A stretch of 42,924 bases of DNA, from the NCBI GenBank assembly GCA_035532415.1, contig DATKRB010000060.1, positions 1 to 42,924 on the forward strand. The letters are read 5' to 3'. The position numbers and the translations under genes were made by a program. The notes beneath the pieces are model-generated. The model searched no databases, was not told the DNA's origin, and was given only the letters and a program-made list of their open reading frames with translations. Numbering within the stretch: position 1 is the stretch's first letter; every line of letters starts with the position of its first letter. This stretch comes from DATKRB01 sp035532415 (GTDB taxonomy: Bacteria > Actinomycetota > Acidimicrobiia > Acidimicrobiales > RAAP-2). Below, in pieces: positions 1 through 7,676 of the stretch.

Positions 1-299
1 ACCCGATCTCGGGGGCCGTCGTGGCAGGCGAGCTCGATCGGCTCGAGCGCGAGGGCTTCGAGGCGGACTGGGCCGAGGCCCGCACCCGGCTCGGACGCGA
101 GCCCAGCGCCGGCGAGCTGGCCCGCACCCCGCGCCGGCGCCAGCTCGACCGCCCGAGCAACGGCCTCCTCGTCCACCTGTCGGAACACGTCACACCTCCG
201 CTGTCAGGAGATGTCGCGCTCACCCCTTGAGGCCAAGGCCGGCTGCTCTGCGGGTTCCACAACCGGCTGCGCAACCAGCGGCCGCCGCCCGACGGGTAG
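1..299 (+). pseudogene. Remnant of a DUF222/HNH endonuclease gene
   Basis: The frame entering from the left edge reads a DUF222-like segment (FEADWAEARTRLGREP, then GELARTP), familiar from the large actinobacterial DUF222-HNH endonuclease family. After about base 150 the similarity stops. A TGA follows at 228-230, and the same frame then reads RLLCGFHNRLRNQ and a TAG at 297-299, which matches the usual C-terminus after the HNH motif. The middle of the protein, including the HNH catalytic centre, is missing, so this is a deleted, non-functional copy. Bases 186-199 contain, on the minus strand, a GTG with a well-spaced GGAGG, so the interrupting piece may be the start of another gene in reverse orientation. 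The two matching ends are seen directly; the family name is from memory. The 5' end lies outside the window. Confidence 0.7.
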
Positions 300-521
300 G
301 TGCCGGCGCAGGCCGCGCCTCCACCGATCCGAGGCGACCATTCCGCCGGCGGCGCCCGATCCGGTCTCCCCTGTCGGTGCCCCGCTGCCCCCCGGCCAAT
401 CGCGGGTCCGGCACGGGCCGCGGGAATACCGGTTCAAGGGCCTGCCGGGCATCCTCGGGAGGGCGGCGGTAGTGTCGGCCGCAAGGCCCGCGCCGGGCGG
501 GCCTCGGACACGGGAGGCCAT

Positions 522-734
522 GTGCGGCAGCCGATCGATGACCATTTCCTGCTCAAGTACCGGGAGCTTCTCGACGCCGAGGACGCCGCATTCGACGAGC
601 TCGAGCACGCCTGCGAAGAAGGCGACCGGGTGCACTTCGACGAGGAGATGACCCTCTGGCAGGACACGGTCGGTCGGAAGCTGGCCTTCCTCCATCACGC
701 CGGGATCGAAGTGGCCCTGCCCACGTCCTCGTAG
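522..734 (+). CDS. Small acidic protein of unknown function (70 aa)
   Basis: A 70-residue ORF starting at GTG 522, with a purine-rich GGGAGG at 512-517 just upstream. The frame is open further back, but the upstream part reads as low-complexity Arg/Gly/Ala. The product is acidic and probably helical, with DAEDAAFDELEHACEEGD followed by HFDEEMTLWQDTVGRK and a hydrophobic end. I recognise no domain. It is convergent with mdh and is one of only two plus-strand features in the window. Bases 300-521 before it hold no gene I can support. The composition differs from the Arg/Pro/Gly-rich shadows of this GC-rich DNA, which supports a real gene, but the call rests on that and on the start region alone. 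Confidence 0.5.
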   Translation: MRQPIDDHFLLKYRELLDAEDAAFDELEHACEEGDRVHFDEEMTLWQDTVGRKLAFLHHAGIEVALPTSS

Positions 735-736
735 CG

Positions 737-773
737 CAGCTCCTCGTCGCCCGGCCGGTCAGCCGAGGAGCTG
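737..773. terminator. Stem-loop between convergent genes
   Basis: A perfect 10-bp inverted repeat, CAGCTCCTCG (737-746) and CGAGGAGCTG (764-773), with a GC-rich 17-nt loop. It lies between the convergent small ORF and mdh, where a bidirectional terminator is expected. No T-tract follows on either strand. Part of the right arm is repeated at 784-796 inside the end of mdh. Confidence 0.4.
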
Positions 774-782
774 TTCAGCCGC

Positions 783-1781
783 TCAGCCGAGGAGCCCGAG
801 CGCCGTGACGTCCGCCCGCTCTGCGAGCAGCTCGTCGGTGGTCGTCTTGATCCGGGAGGCGGCGAACCCGTCGTGCTCGACCCCCCCGGCGACCGACCAC
901 CCGCCCGTGCCGTCGGCGACGACGGGGAACCCGAACTGGAGCCCCTCCGGGGTGCCGTACTGGCCCGAACTGGCCACGGCCACCGACACGCAGTCCCCGG
1001 GGGCGGTCTTGGTCCGCAGCCCCACGACGGTGTCGATCGCCGCGTTCGCTGCCGAGGCCGCCGAGGACGCGCCTCGGGCATCGATGACGGCCGCACCCCG
1101 CTTTTGCACGGTGGTGATGAAGTCCCCCTGCAGCCAATCCTGATCGCCGATCACCTCGGGCACGGGCTTCCCGTCGATCCGGGCGTTGGCGAAAGCGGGG
1201 AACTGGGTCGCCGAGTGGTTGCCCCAGATGGCCAGGTTGGTGACCGAGGAGACGGGCACCCCCGCCTTCTTCGCCAGCTGGGTCTTGGCCCGGTTCTCGT
1301 CGAGCCTGGTCATGGCGAACCAGCGTTCGGCCGGGACCTCGGGCGCGTTCGAACGGGCGATCAGGCAATTGGTGTTGCAGGGGTTCCCCACCACCAGGAT
1401 CCTCACGTCGGAGGCCGCGTTTTCGGCGATGGCCCGTCCCTGGGGCTTGAAGATGCCGCCGTTCACCCCGAGGAGCTCTCCCCGCTCCATCCCCGCCTTG
1501 CGGGGGACGGAGCCGACGAGCAGCGCCCACGACGACCCGTCAAAGGCGGTCTTGAGGTCCGAGGTGGCCACGACGTCGCTCAGGAGCGGGAAGGCGCAGT
1601 CGTCGAGCTCCATGACCACGCCCTCCAACGCCTTGAGCGCCGGCTCGATCTCGAGCAGGCGGAGCACGACCGGCTGGTCCGACCCGAGGAGCTGCCCGGA
1701 CGCGATCCGGAAGAGGAGTGCGTAGCCGATCTGGCCGGCCGCGCCGGTCACGGTTACGTGAACAGGGTTCTTCGTTGCCAT
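783..1781 (-). CDS. mdh: Malate dehydrogenase
   Basis: Cytoplasmic NAD-dependent malate dehydrogenase (332 aa), interconverting malate and oxaloacetate in the TCA cycle. The N-terminal Rossmann motif GAAGQIG is at residues 13-19. The substrate loop Arg motif VPRKAGMERG is near 92-101, followed by NPCNTNCL. TRLDENR carries the catalytic Asp161 and WGNHSATQ the catalytic His189. Length and motifs fit the type-2 cytosolic form found in actinobacteria. The ATG start is at 1781. It is the last gene of the run that includes sucCD, purNH, folD and metF, 121 bp after metF. A stem-loop follows its stop codon. Confidence 0.96.
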   Translation of the reverse strand: MATKNPVHVTVTGAAGQIGYALLFRIASGQLLGSDQPVVLRLLEIEPALKALEGVVMELDDCAFPLLSDVVATSDLKTAFDGSSWALLVGSVPRKAGMERGELLGVNGGIFKPQGRAIAENAASDVRILVVGNPCNTNCLIARSNAPEVPAERWFAMTRLDENRAKTQLAKKAGVPVSSVTNLAIWGNHSATQFPAFANARIDGKPVPEVIGDQDWLQGDFITTVQKRGAAVIDARGASSAASAANAAIDTVVGLRTKTAPGDCVSVAVASSGQYGTPEGLQFGFPVVADGTGGWSVAGGVEHDGFAASRIKTTTDELLAERADVTALGLLG

Positions 1782-1902
1782 GTGCCGAGGCTACCGGGGC
1801 CGCCCCGGAGCGGGCGAACCCGCAGACGCGACGCCGGAGGCTGCGGAGCCGCCCGCCCGGTCGGAGCGCCCGGCTCGCCCGTCGGCTCCCGTCGGCCCCC
1901 GG

Positions 1903-2772
1903 TCAGCCGGTGGCGGGTGGCGCTAGGTCGAGCGCCGCGTAGATCTCCCGGGTCGCGCTGGAGTTGTTGAGGGTATAGAAGTGGAGGCCCGGAGCGCCGG
2001 CCTCCATGAGGCTTCGGCACAGCTCGGTGGCGCACGCGATCCCCGTCCGGCGGACGGCATCTGCGCCGTGCGGCGCTGCAGCGTCCAGTCTGGCGACCAG
2101 CCAATCCGGGACGGGGGCGCCCATCCGGGCCAGCCGGGGCACCGTGGCCAGAGAGGTCACAGGCATGATTCCCGGCAGAACCGGCTTGTGGACCCCACGA
2201 ACGGCCAGGTCCGCCACCAGCCCCTCGTACTCCCCCAGCTCGAAGAAGAACTGGGTGCAGGCGAAGTCGGCCAGCTCCAGCTTGGCCGCCAGGTGATCGC
2301 GGTCCGATTGGATGCTCGCGGACGCGGGATGGCCGGCCGGATGGGCGGCAACGCCGACCGAGAACCCACCGATGGCCCGGGCCAGCTCCACCAGCTCGAT
2401 CGCGTGCCGAAGCTCGCCGGGCGGGGCGTCGGGGCCCGCCGGGGGGTCCCCGCCCAGGGCCATGAGGTTCTCCACCCCGGCCTTGCGGTAGGCCACGAGG
2501 ATCTCGGCCAGCTCGAGCCTGGTGTGGGCCACGCAGATCAGGTGGGCCATGGGATTGAGGGAGGTCGTGTGCAACATGCCCGACACCAGGTCGTAGGTCC
2601 GCTGCCGGGACTCCCGACCGCCCCGATAGGTGACCGACACGAAGGAGGGTTGGAGCGGCTCGAGGTCGCGCAGCGTCTTGGCCAGGGTGGCCAGCTCGGC
2701 GTCGTTCTTCGGCGGGAAGAACTCGAACGAGTACGTCGGCCCCTTCTCGAGGAGCTCGGCGATGCGCGTCAC
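1903..2772 (-). CDS. metF: Methylenetetrahydrofolate reductase
   Basis: 5,10-methylenetetrahydrofolate reductase (289 aa), a flavoprotein that makes 5-methyl-THF for methionine synthesis. The family N-terminus SFEFFPPK is at residues 15-22 and includes the conserved Glu. The rest reads as the expected TIM barrel, with FVSVTYRGG, NLMALGGDPP and TQFFFE. Length equals other bacterial MetF proteins. The start is GTG at 2772; no Shine-Dalgarno sequence is visible, and a perfect 7-bp palindrome sits one base upstream. With folD and purNH it forms a one-carbon and purine group. Confidence 0.93.
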   Translation of the reverse strand: MTRIAELLEKGPTYSFEFFPPKNDAELATLAKTLRDLEPLQPSFVSVTYRGGRESRQRTYDLVSGMLHTTSLNPMAHLICVAHTRLELAEILVAYRKAGVENLMALGGDPPAGPDAPPGELRHAIELVELARAIGGFSVGVAAHPAGHPASASIQSDRDHLAAKLELADFACTQFFFELGEYEGLVADLAVRGVHKPVLPGIMPVTSLATVPRLARMGAPVPDWLVARLDAAAPHGADAVRRTGIACATELCRSLMEAGAPGLHFYTLNNSSATREIYAALDLAPPATG

Positions 2773-2773
2773 G

Positions 2774-2790
2774 CCGGTACAGCGTACCGG
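2774..2790. promoter_or_regulatory. Inverted repeat abutting the metF start
   Basis: CCGGTAC-AGC-GTACCGG, perfect 7-bp arms around 3 nt, ends one base before the metF GTG and occupies the ribosome-binding position. It could be a protein operator or an RNA hairpin limiting translation. Only the symmetry and position are seen. Confidence 0.4.
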
Positions 2791-2850
2791 CAGGTCACGC
2801 CGGCGGCGATCCCCACGGCGGGCACGGGTCCGACCGGCAGGCCGTCACCG

Positions 2851-3231
2851 TCAGCTCCTCCCGGCGCGCCCGAAATCGTCCTCCAACCGGACGATGTCGT
2901 CCTCCCCGAAATAGTCGCCCAACTGCACTTCGACGAAGACGACGTCGCCGTCGCCCACGTTCTCGATCCGGTGGGCCGCCCCCGTCGGTATGTCCACCGC
3001 CTGGCCGGCACCCAACCGGAGCTCGGTGCCCTCGAGCGTGACCAGGGCGCTCCCCTCCACCACGACCCAGTGCTCGGCCCGCCGGGCGTGACGCTGGTAG
3101 CTGAGGCGCTTGCCGGGGCGCACCACGATCCGCTTCACCTTGTGCGAGGCGGCCTGGTCGTCGAGCACGGTGTAGGTGCCCCACGGGCGCTCCTCGTGCT
3201 CCCGGTGCCCGCCCTCGCCTGCAGCGCTCAT
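2851..3231 (-). CDS. Phosphomannose-isomerase type II-like cupin
   Basis: A stand-alone cupin of 126 aa resembling the C-terminal isomerase domain of bifunctional mannose-6-phosphate isomerase/mannose-1-phosphate guanylyltransferase. Visible family motifs in order are RPWGTYTVL, KVKRIVVRPGKRLS, QRHARRAEHWVVVEG (metal-binding His/Glu), DIPTGAAHRIEN, and the closing VEVQLGDYFGEDDIVRLEDDFGR. The guanylyltransferase domain is absent, and nothing else in the window concerns mannose. ATG 3231 was chosen because it precedes the conserved domain by only a few residues; the frame is open further upstream within folD. It lies 32 bp after folD and 78 bp before metF. The fold is sure, the substrate is not. 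Confidence 0.85.
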   Translation of the reverse strand: MSAAGEGGHREHEERPWGTYTVLDDQAASHKVKRIVVRPGKRLSYQRHARRAEHWVVVEGSALVTLEGTELRLGAGQAVDIPTGAAHRIENVGDGDVVFVEVQLGDYFGEDDIVRLEDDFGRAGRS

Positions 3232-3263
3232 CGGCACGCTCGACGTCCCCCCTTCCGGCCGGG

Positions 3264-4115
3264 TCAAGCCCGTTCCGCCGCCCGGACCGCGTTGCGCAAC
3301 AGCATGGCCCGGGTCATCGGCCCGACCCCGCCGAGTCGCGGGGTGATCCACCCGGCCACCTCGGCCACGTCCTCCGCCACGTCGGAAAGGAGCTTGCGCC
3401 CCTCCCAGCTCGTCCCCGCGCCGACCACGGCCGCGCCCGGCTTGATCATGCCGGCGGTGACGAGACCCGCCCGGCCGGCGGCGGCCACCACGACGTCCCC
3501 CGTCCGGACCAGACCTGCCAGGTCCTCGACCCCGGTGTGCACGACGGTCACCGCCGCGTTGCAGGCCGGTCGTTTGAGGGCCAGCAGGAGCGCGAGCGGG
3601 CGGCCGATGGTGAGCCCACGGCCGATGATCACCACGTGCTTGCCCTCGACGGGAACGTCGTTCGCATGGAGCAGCTCGACGATCCCGGCCGGGGTGCACG
3701 GCAGCGGTCCGGCCGCGCCCATGACCAGCCTCCCGAGGTTGACCGGGTGCAGACCGTCGACGTCCTTGTCGGGATCGACGGCGAGCAGCACCCTCTCCTC
3801 GTCGATCCCGGCGGGCAGGGGCAGCTGCACCAGGAACGCGGAGACCGCCGGGTCCTGGTTGAAGCGCCGCACCACCGCCTCGATCTCGGCCTGGGTGGCG
3901 TCGGCGGGAAGGTGCTCGTGCGCCGAGGCGATGCCCACCTCGGCGCAGTCGGCGTGCTTCATGGCCACGTAGCGGGCGCTCGGTCCGTCGTCGCCCACCA
4001 GCACCGTGCCCAGGCCGACCGCGACCCCCGCGGCCCGCAGCCTGGCCACCCGGTCGGCCACCTCGGCCCGGATCCGGGCTGCCAACGACTCACCGTCGAG
4101 CAGGATCGCGGGCAT
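3264..4115 (-). CDS. folD: Methylene-THF dehydrogenase / methenyl-THF cyclohydrolase
   Basis: Bifunctional FolD (283 aa), making 10-formyl-THF, the formyl donor for PurN and PurH encoded just upstream. YVAMKHADCAEVGI carries the catalytic Lys53. QLPLP and DKDVDGLHPVN (near 97-125), the NADP-binding GRGLTIGRP (166-173) and the closing GGVGPMTRAMLL are all present. The usual Ser of the GRS motif is Gly here. The ATG overlaps the purH stop by one base (TGATG), indicating translational coupling. Confidence 0.95.
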   Translation of the reverse strand: MPAILLDGESLAARIRAEVADRVARLRAAGVAVGLGTVLVGDDGPSARYVAMKHADCAEVGIASAHEHLPADATQAEIEAVVRRFNQDPAVSAFLVQLPLPAGIDEERVLLAVDPDKDVDGLHPVNLGRLVMGAAGPLPCTPAGIVELLHANDVPVEGKHVVIIGRGLTIGRPLALLLALKRPACNAAVTVVHTGVEDLAGLVRTGDVVVAAAGRAGLVTAGMIKPGAAVVGAGTSWEGRKLLSDVAEDVAEVAGWITPRLGGVGPMTRAMLLRNAVRAAERA

Positions 4116-5671
4116 CAGTGGCGGAAGTGCCGCTCGCCGGTGGCGACCAGGGCGAGGCCGGCCGTGTCGGCGGCGGCGATCACGTCGCCATCGCGGATGG
4201 AGCCGCCGGGGTGGACGACCGCGGCCACGCCCGCCCGGGCCAACACCTCGAGCCCGTCGGGGAAGGGGAAGAACGCGTCGCTGGCCCCCGCGCCCCCGGC
4301 TGCCCGGGGACCCGCCTTGGCCACGGCGATCTCCGCGGCGACCACCCGCGACTGCTGGCCGGCGCCGACACCGACCGCCTGGCCCCCGGTGACCACCACC
4401 ACCGCGTTGGAGGTCGTCCGGCCGCAGACCAGCCACGCCAGCTCGAGGTCGCGCCACTGGTCCTCGGTCGGGGACGCCTTGGTCACCACCTGCCAGCCGG
4501 CCCGGGGCGACGCGAAACGGTCGGGGTCCTGCACGAGGGCGCTCCCCCCGGCGAGTCGGAGCTGGCGGGTGAGCGGCTCGGGACCGGGCGCGGACAGGAG
4601 CCTGGTGGCCTTGCGCTTGGAAGCGAGCTGGGCCAGGGCATCGGGTTCGTAGGAGGGGGCCACGATGACGTCGGCCTGGGGGCCGGCGGCGATGGCCGCC
4701 GCCACGGTCGCGGTCACCGGGCCGCCGAGAGCGACGATCCCGCCGAACGCCGACTGGGGATCGCACTCGAGCGCCCGCTCGTACGCCTCGGCCAGGGTTC
4801 CGGCGACCGCCACCCCGCACGGGTTGGCGTGCTTCACGATCGCCACCGCGCCGGCGCCGGCCGCCAGGCCGCTGATCTCGTGGACCAGCCGCCACGCCGC
4901 GTCGGCATCGAAGAGGTTCAGGTACGAGAGCGCCTTGCCGCCGTGCTGGGTCACGCCGTCCCACCACGACGTCGCACCGGCCACCCGGTAGCGCGCGCCG
5001 ACCTGGTGGGGGTTCTCGCCGTACCGCAGGACCTCGGCCCGCTCGAGCGTGAGGTGGATGGTGGGGGGAAGCGCCGAGTCGGACGGGGCCGGGACCTCGC
5101 CGGCTGCGGGCCCGGCGGCGACCGGGGTCTCGTCGAACCACCCGACGATCGCGGCGTCATAGGCCGCGGTGTGGGCGAACGCCGCTCGCGCCAGGCGCCG
5201 GCGGGTACCGGCGGACAGCGAGCCCGACTCCTGAAGCTCGCGCAGGACCTCCTGGTAGTCGGCGGGCGACACCACCACCCCGACGTGGGCGAAGTTCTTC
5301 GCCGCGGCCCTGACCATCGTGGGGCCCCCGACGTCGATCAGCTCCACTGAGGGATCGGAAGCGAACGGGTACAGGTTGCACACCACCAGGTCGACGGGCT
5401 CGATCCCCTGCGCTCGGAGATCGGCCAGGTGCTCGGGCTTCGACCGGTCCGCCAGGATCCCACCGTGGATCCTCGGGTGGAGCGTCTTGACCCGGCCGCC
5501 GAGCATCTCGGGAGAGCCGGTGACCTCGGCGACCTGGCGGTGGGCGATCCCGGCCTGCTCGAGCGCCGCCGAGGTGTTCCCGCTGGCCACCAGGTCCCAT
5601 CCGAGCCCGGACAGCCCGCTGGCCAGATCGACGAGGCCCGTCTTGTCGAACACCGACAGCAGGGCCCTCAT
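4115..5671 (-). CDS. purH: AICAR transformylase / IMP cyclohydrolase
   Basis: Bifunctional PurH (518 aa) catalysing the last two steps of IMP synthesis. The N-terminal MGS-like cyclohydrolase domain shows SVFDKTGL, SGNTS and VKTLHPRIHGG near residues 5-71. The transformylase domain shows RYGENPHQ, KHANPCGVA and SDAFFPFPDG, ending with GERHFRH. The start ATG 5671 overlaps the purN stop (ATGA). An upstream extension of the frame is the purN region read in the wrong frame. It is followed directly by folD, which supplies its cofactor. Confidence 0.96.
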   Translation of the reverse strand: MRALLSVFDKTGLVDLASGLSGLGWDLVASGNTSAALEQAGIAHRQVAEVTGSPEMLGGRVKTLHPRIHGGILADRSKPEHLADLRAQGIEPVDLVVCNLYPFASDPSVELIDVGGPTMVRAAAKNFAHVGVVVSPADYQEVLRELQESGSLSAGTRRRLARAAFAHTAAYDAAIVGWFDETPVAAGPAAGEVPAPSDSALPPTIHLTLERAEVLRYGENPHQVGARYRVAGATSWWDGVTQHGGKALSYLNLFDADAAWRLVHEISGLAAGAGAVAIVKHANPCGVAVAGTLAEAYERALECDPQSAFGGIVALGGPVTATVAAAIAAGPQADVIVAPSYEPDALAQLASKRKATRLLSAPGPEPLTRQLRLAGGSALVQDPDRFASPRAGWQVVTKASPTEDQWRDLELAWLVCGRTTSNAVVVVTGGQAVGVGAGQQSRVVAAEIAVAKAGPRAAGGAGASDAFFPFPDGLEVLARAGVAAVVHPGGSIRDGDVIAAADTAGLALVATGERHFRH

Positions 5672-6291
5672 GTGCGAGCCTCCGCGGCCCGGGGCAGCCC
5701 GTCGGGCGACCGGCCCGAGGCCAGGAGCTCCAGCACGGACAGCACCGTGGCCGGGTAGAGCCGGCGCTCCACCGTCTTGATCCGCTCGTGCAGGGACTCC
5801 ACCGTGTCCCCGGGCAGGACCGCGACCGGCTCCTGGGCGAGGATGGGCCCGGCATCCATCTCGAGCGACGCCAGGTGGATGGTGCACCCGGTGACCTTCA
5901 CCCCGGCCGCCAGGGCGTCCTCCACCCCGTGCCAACCCGGGAACGCCGGGAGCAGGGCGGGGTGGGTGTTGAGGACTCGGCCGGGGAACGCCCGGTGGAT
6001 GGGCTCGTCGAAGACCGTGCCGAAACCCGCCATTGCGACCAGGTCGGTGCGGTGGGCCACGAGCACCTCGGTGACCCCCACGGTGTAGGCCAGGCGGTCG
6101 AAACCGGGACCGAAGCCCCCGAATCCCTTGCGGTCCACCAGCTCTGCGTCGACCCCGGCTTCGAGCCCGATCTCGAGCGCGCGGCACGGGCGATCGGCCA
6201 GCACGAGTCCCACCGGTACCCCGGCATCGAGCATCGCCCGAAGTATCGATCCACTCCCGGACACGAGGACGGCCACTTCCACGAGCGACAC
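5668..6291 (-). CDS. purN: Phosphoribosylglycinamide formyltransferase
   Basis: GAR transformylase (207 aa from GTG 6291; GTG 6282 would give 204 aa). The catalytic triad is visible: Asn108 and His110 in NTHPALLP, and Asp146 in DAGPILAQ. The phosphate-binding loop reads GSGSILRAM where most family members have GSGSN or GSGTN, so Ile replaces the Asn that contacts the substrate phosphate in the E. coli enzyme. Everything else fits the family, and the tight coupling to purH (ATGA overlap) argues for a functional enzyme. It is preceded by the GH43-like gene rather than directly by sucD. Confidence 0.92.
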   Translation of the reverse strand: MSLVEVAVLVSGSGSILRAMLDAGVPVGLVLADRPCRALEIGLEAGVDAELVDRKGFGGFGPGFDRLAYTVGVTEVLVAHRTDLVAMAGFGTVFDEPIHRAFPGRVLNTHPALLPAFPGWHGVEDALAAGVKVTGCTIHLASLEMDAGPILAQEPVAVLPGDTVESLHERIKTVERRLYPATVLSVLELLASGRSPDGLPRAAEART

Positions 6292-6335
6292 GCTACCAAT
6301 GCCCGGGAAGGGCAGCGGTCCTCCCGGTCGGCGGG

Positions 6336-7643
6336 CTAGGGGTAGAAGGTGGCGTCGCCGAAGGCGAAGATGCCGCCGTCGGACGCGACCAGCCAGTAGC
6401 CGTTGCCCGAGGGCGTGGCGGCCATGCCGACCACCGGCTGGTTCAGGTGCAGGGAGCCGGTGGACCCGAGGAACCGGGCGTCGCCGAAGGCGAAGATGCC
6501 GCCGTCCCGGGCGACCTGCCAGTAGCCGTTGCCCGAGGGCGTGTCGGAGGCGACCCCGACGACGGGCTGGTTGAGCGGGGCCGGCGCGAACGACAGGGGC
6601 GCGGTGTACAGCTGCCTGGCGCCACCGCAGAAGTAGCTGGTGCAGCCGGCCGTCCACGCCGCGTACCCGATCCACCACGTCCCGGCGGCGTCCTGAAAGA
6701 GCGAGCCGCCGCCCGGCCCGGCGATCGAGCCGGACGAGCCGAGGATGGGGCCGGCCTGGGGCTGCACGCACGGACCCAGCGGCCCGCTGCAGACCGCGTA
6801 CCCTTCCGCGTAGGCGGCCGAGGTGTAGCTGCCTCCGGAGAACAGCAGGTAGTACGCCCCGTTGGCGTACACCATGTTCGGATCCTCGACCGTGGTCTCC
6901 CACGGGTGGTTGGCGGTGTCGTTGAACATGAGCTGGGCCGGCTGGCCGACGAACCCGGTTCCCGAGGAGTTGAGCTGGGCCGACCAGATGATCCCCGGCA
7001 TGGACGAGCCGCCGTCGTTGGATTTCCACACCAGGTAGGCGATGCCGGTGGCGGGGTCGACGAACGGGCTCGGGTCGACCGATCCCCCGAGGCTCGCCTG
7101 GCAGTACAGGGGTCCGCTCGACGTATCGGTGAACTGGGGAGGGTTGAGGCTGGGGGCGGTGGCGACCGAGAGGCAGTCGTGACCGGTGCCCTGGGGTTGA
7201 CCGCCCGTGGACGCGTCGTAGTACATCAGCCAGTGGCCGGCGTAAAAGAAGACCCCGGGCGAGGTCTGGGAGTTGACGGTCTCCCAGGCCGGTGGGTTGG
7301 CCAGCGCGGTGGACCCGAACGGCTGCCCCGTGTACGAGCCGAACCCCGAGGCCGGGGTGCCCGAGTTGTCCACCAGCACCTGAATGTGGTTCCCGAGCGC
7401 CGTCCCGGTGGTGAACGCGTAGTAGGTCGATCCGGACCGGACGATGTCGGGATCGGGGGCGTCCCCGGGGAACGCCGGCGAGCTCGCCCCCACCACGGGC
7501 ACGTCGGCCCGGGGCACCGATCCGCCCGCGTGGGACGGGGGCGTCACGCCCACCAGCCCCACGAGCGCCATGACGGTCGCCGCCAGAGCGGTCAGTGCGA
7601 CGGCGGCCCGCCGCCGCCGGACCGGCTCCTCCTCCCGGAGCAT
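6336..7643 (-). CDS. Secreted GH43-like beta-propeller protein with C-terminal repeats
   Basis: A 435-aa exported protein. A signal peptide is clear: RRRR near residues 9-12, a hydrophobic stretch to about 33, and a probable cleavage after SHA39. The body resembles the five-bladed propeller of glycoside hydrolase family 43: PDPDIVRSGSTYYAFTT (probable base Asp64), VDPSPFVDPATGIAYLVWKS (second Asp), and VEDPNMVYANGAYYLLFSGG (probable acid Glu). The last 79 residues are two repeats, LNQPVVG...DGGIFAFGDA, typical of Acidimicrobiia secreted proteins. The second copy ends early with FYP. ATG 7643 was chosen because it leads straight into the signal peptide; a GTG at 7676 directly after the sucD stop is an alternative. 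The substrate, perhaps an arabinan or xylan, cannot be told. Confidence 0.85.
   Translation of the reverse strand: MLREEEPVRRRRAAVALTALAATVMALVGLVGVTPPSHAGGSVPRADVPVVGASSPAFPGDAPDPDIVRSGSTYYAFTTGTALGNHIQVLVDNSGTPASGFGSYTGQPFGSTALANPPAWETVNSQTSPGVFFYAGHWLMYYDASTGGQPQGTGHDCLSVATAPSLNPPQFTDTSSGPLYCQASLGGSVDPSPFVDPATGIAYLVWKSNDGGSSMPGIIWSAQLNSSGTGFVGQPAQLMFNDTANHPWETTVEDPNMVYANGAYYLLFSGGSYTSAAYAEGYAVCSGPLGPCVQPQAGPILGSSGSIAGPGGGSLFQDAAGTWWIGYAAWTAGCTSYFCGGARQLYTAPLSFAPAPLNQPVVGVASDTPSGNGYWQVARDGGIFAFGDARFLGSTGSLHLNQPVVGMAATPSGNGYWLVASDGGIFAFGDATFYP
6339..6575 (-). repeat. Two copies of a 36-43-residue DGGIFAFGDA repeat
   Basis: Copy 1 (6447-6575) and copy 2 (6339-6446) encode LNQPVVG, TPSGNGYW and DGGIFAFGDA in the same order. 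At DNA level they share long identical stretches, for example ccagtagccgttgcccgagg. The copies are part of the preceding protein's C-terminus, probably a substrate- or wall-binding module, and the second is truncated. Confidence 0.85.
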
Positions 7644-7676
7644 CGGCCGGTGCGCAGCCGCCCACTGCCGGCCCAC

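Noticed and set aside
1..188. Minus-strand ORF from a GTG at 188 with a good ribosome-binding site, open to the window edge
   Set aside because: Only the first ~16 codons look protein-like; the rest is antisense to the DUF222 remnant. Kept as a hint of recombination rather than a gene.
300..521. Search for tRNA or small RNA genes here and in the other gaps
   Set aside because: No cloverleaf, TTCGANNC arm or known RNA motif was recognised by eye.
1981..3972. Long plus-strand ORF of 663 codons
   Set aside because: It runs antisense through metF, the cupin and folD, is rich in Arg, Gly, Pro and His, and matches no family; such open antisense frames are expected at this GC content.
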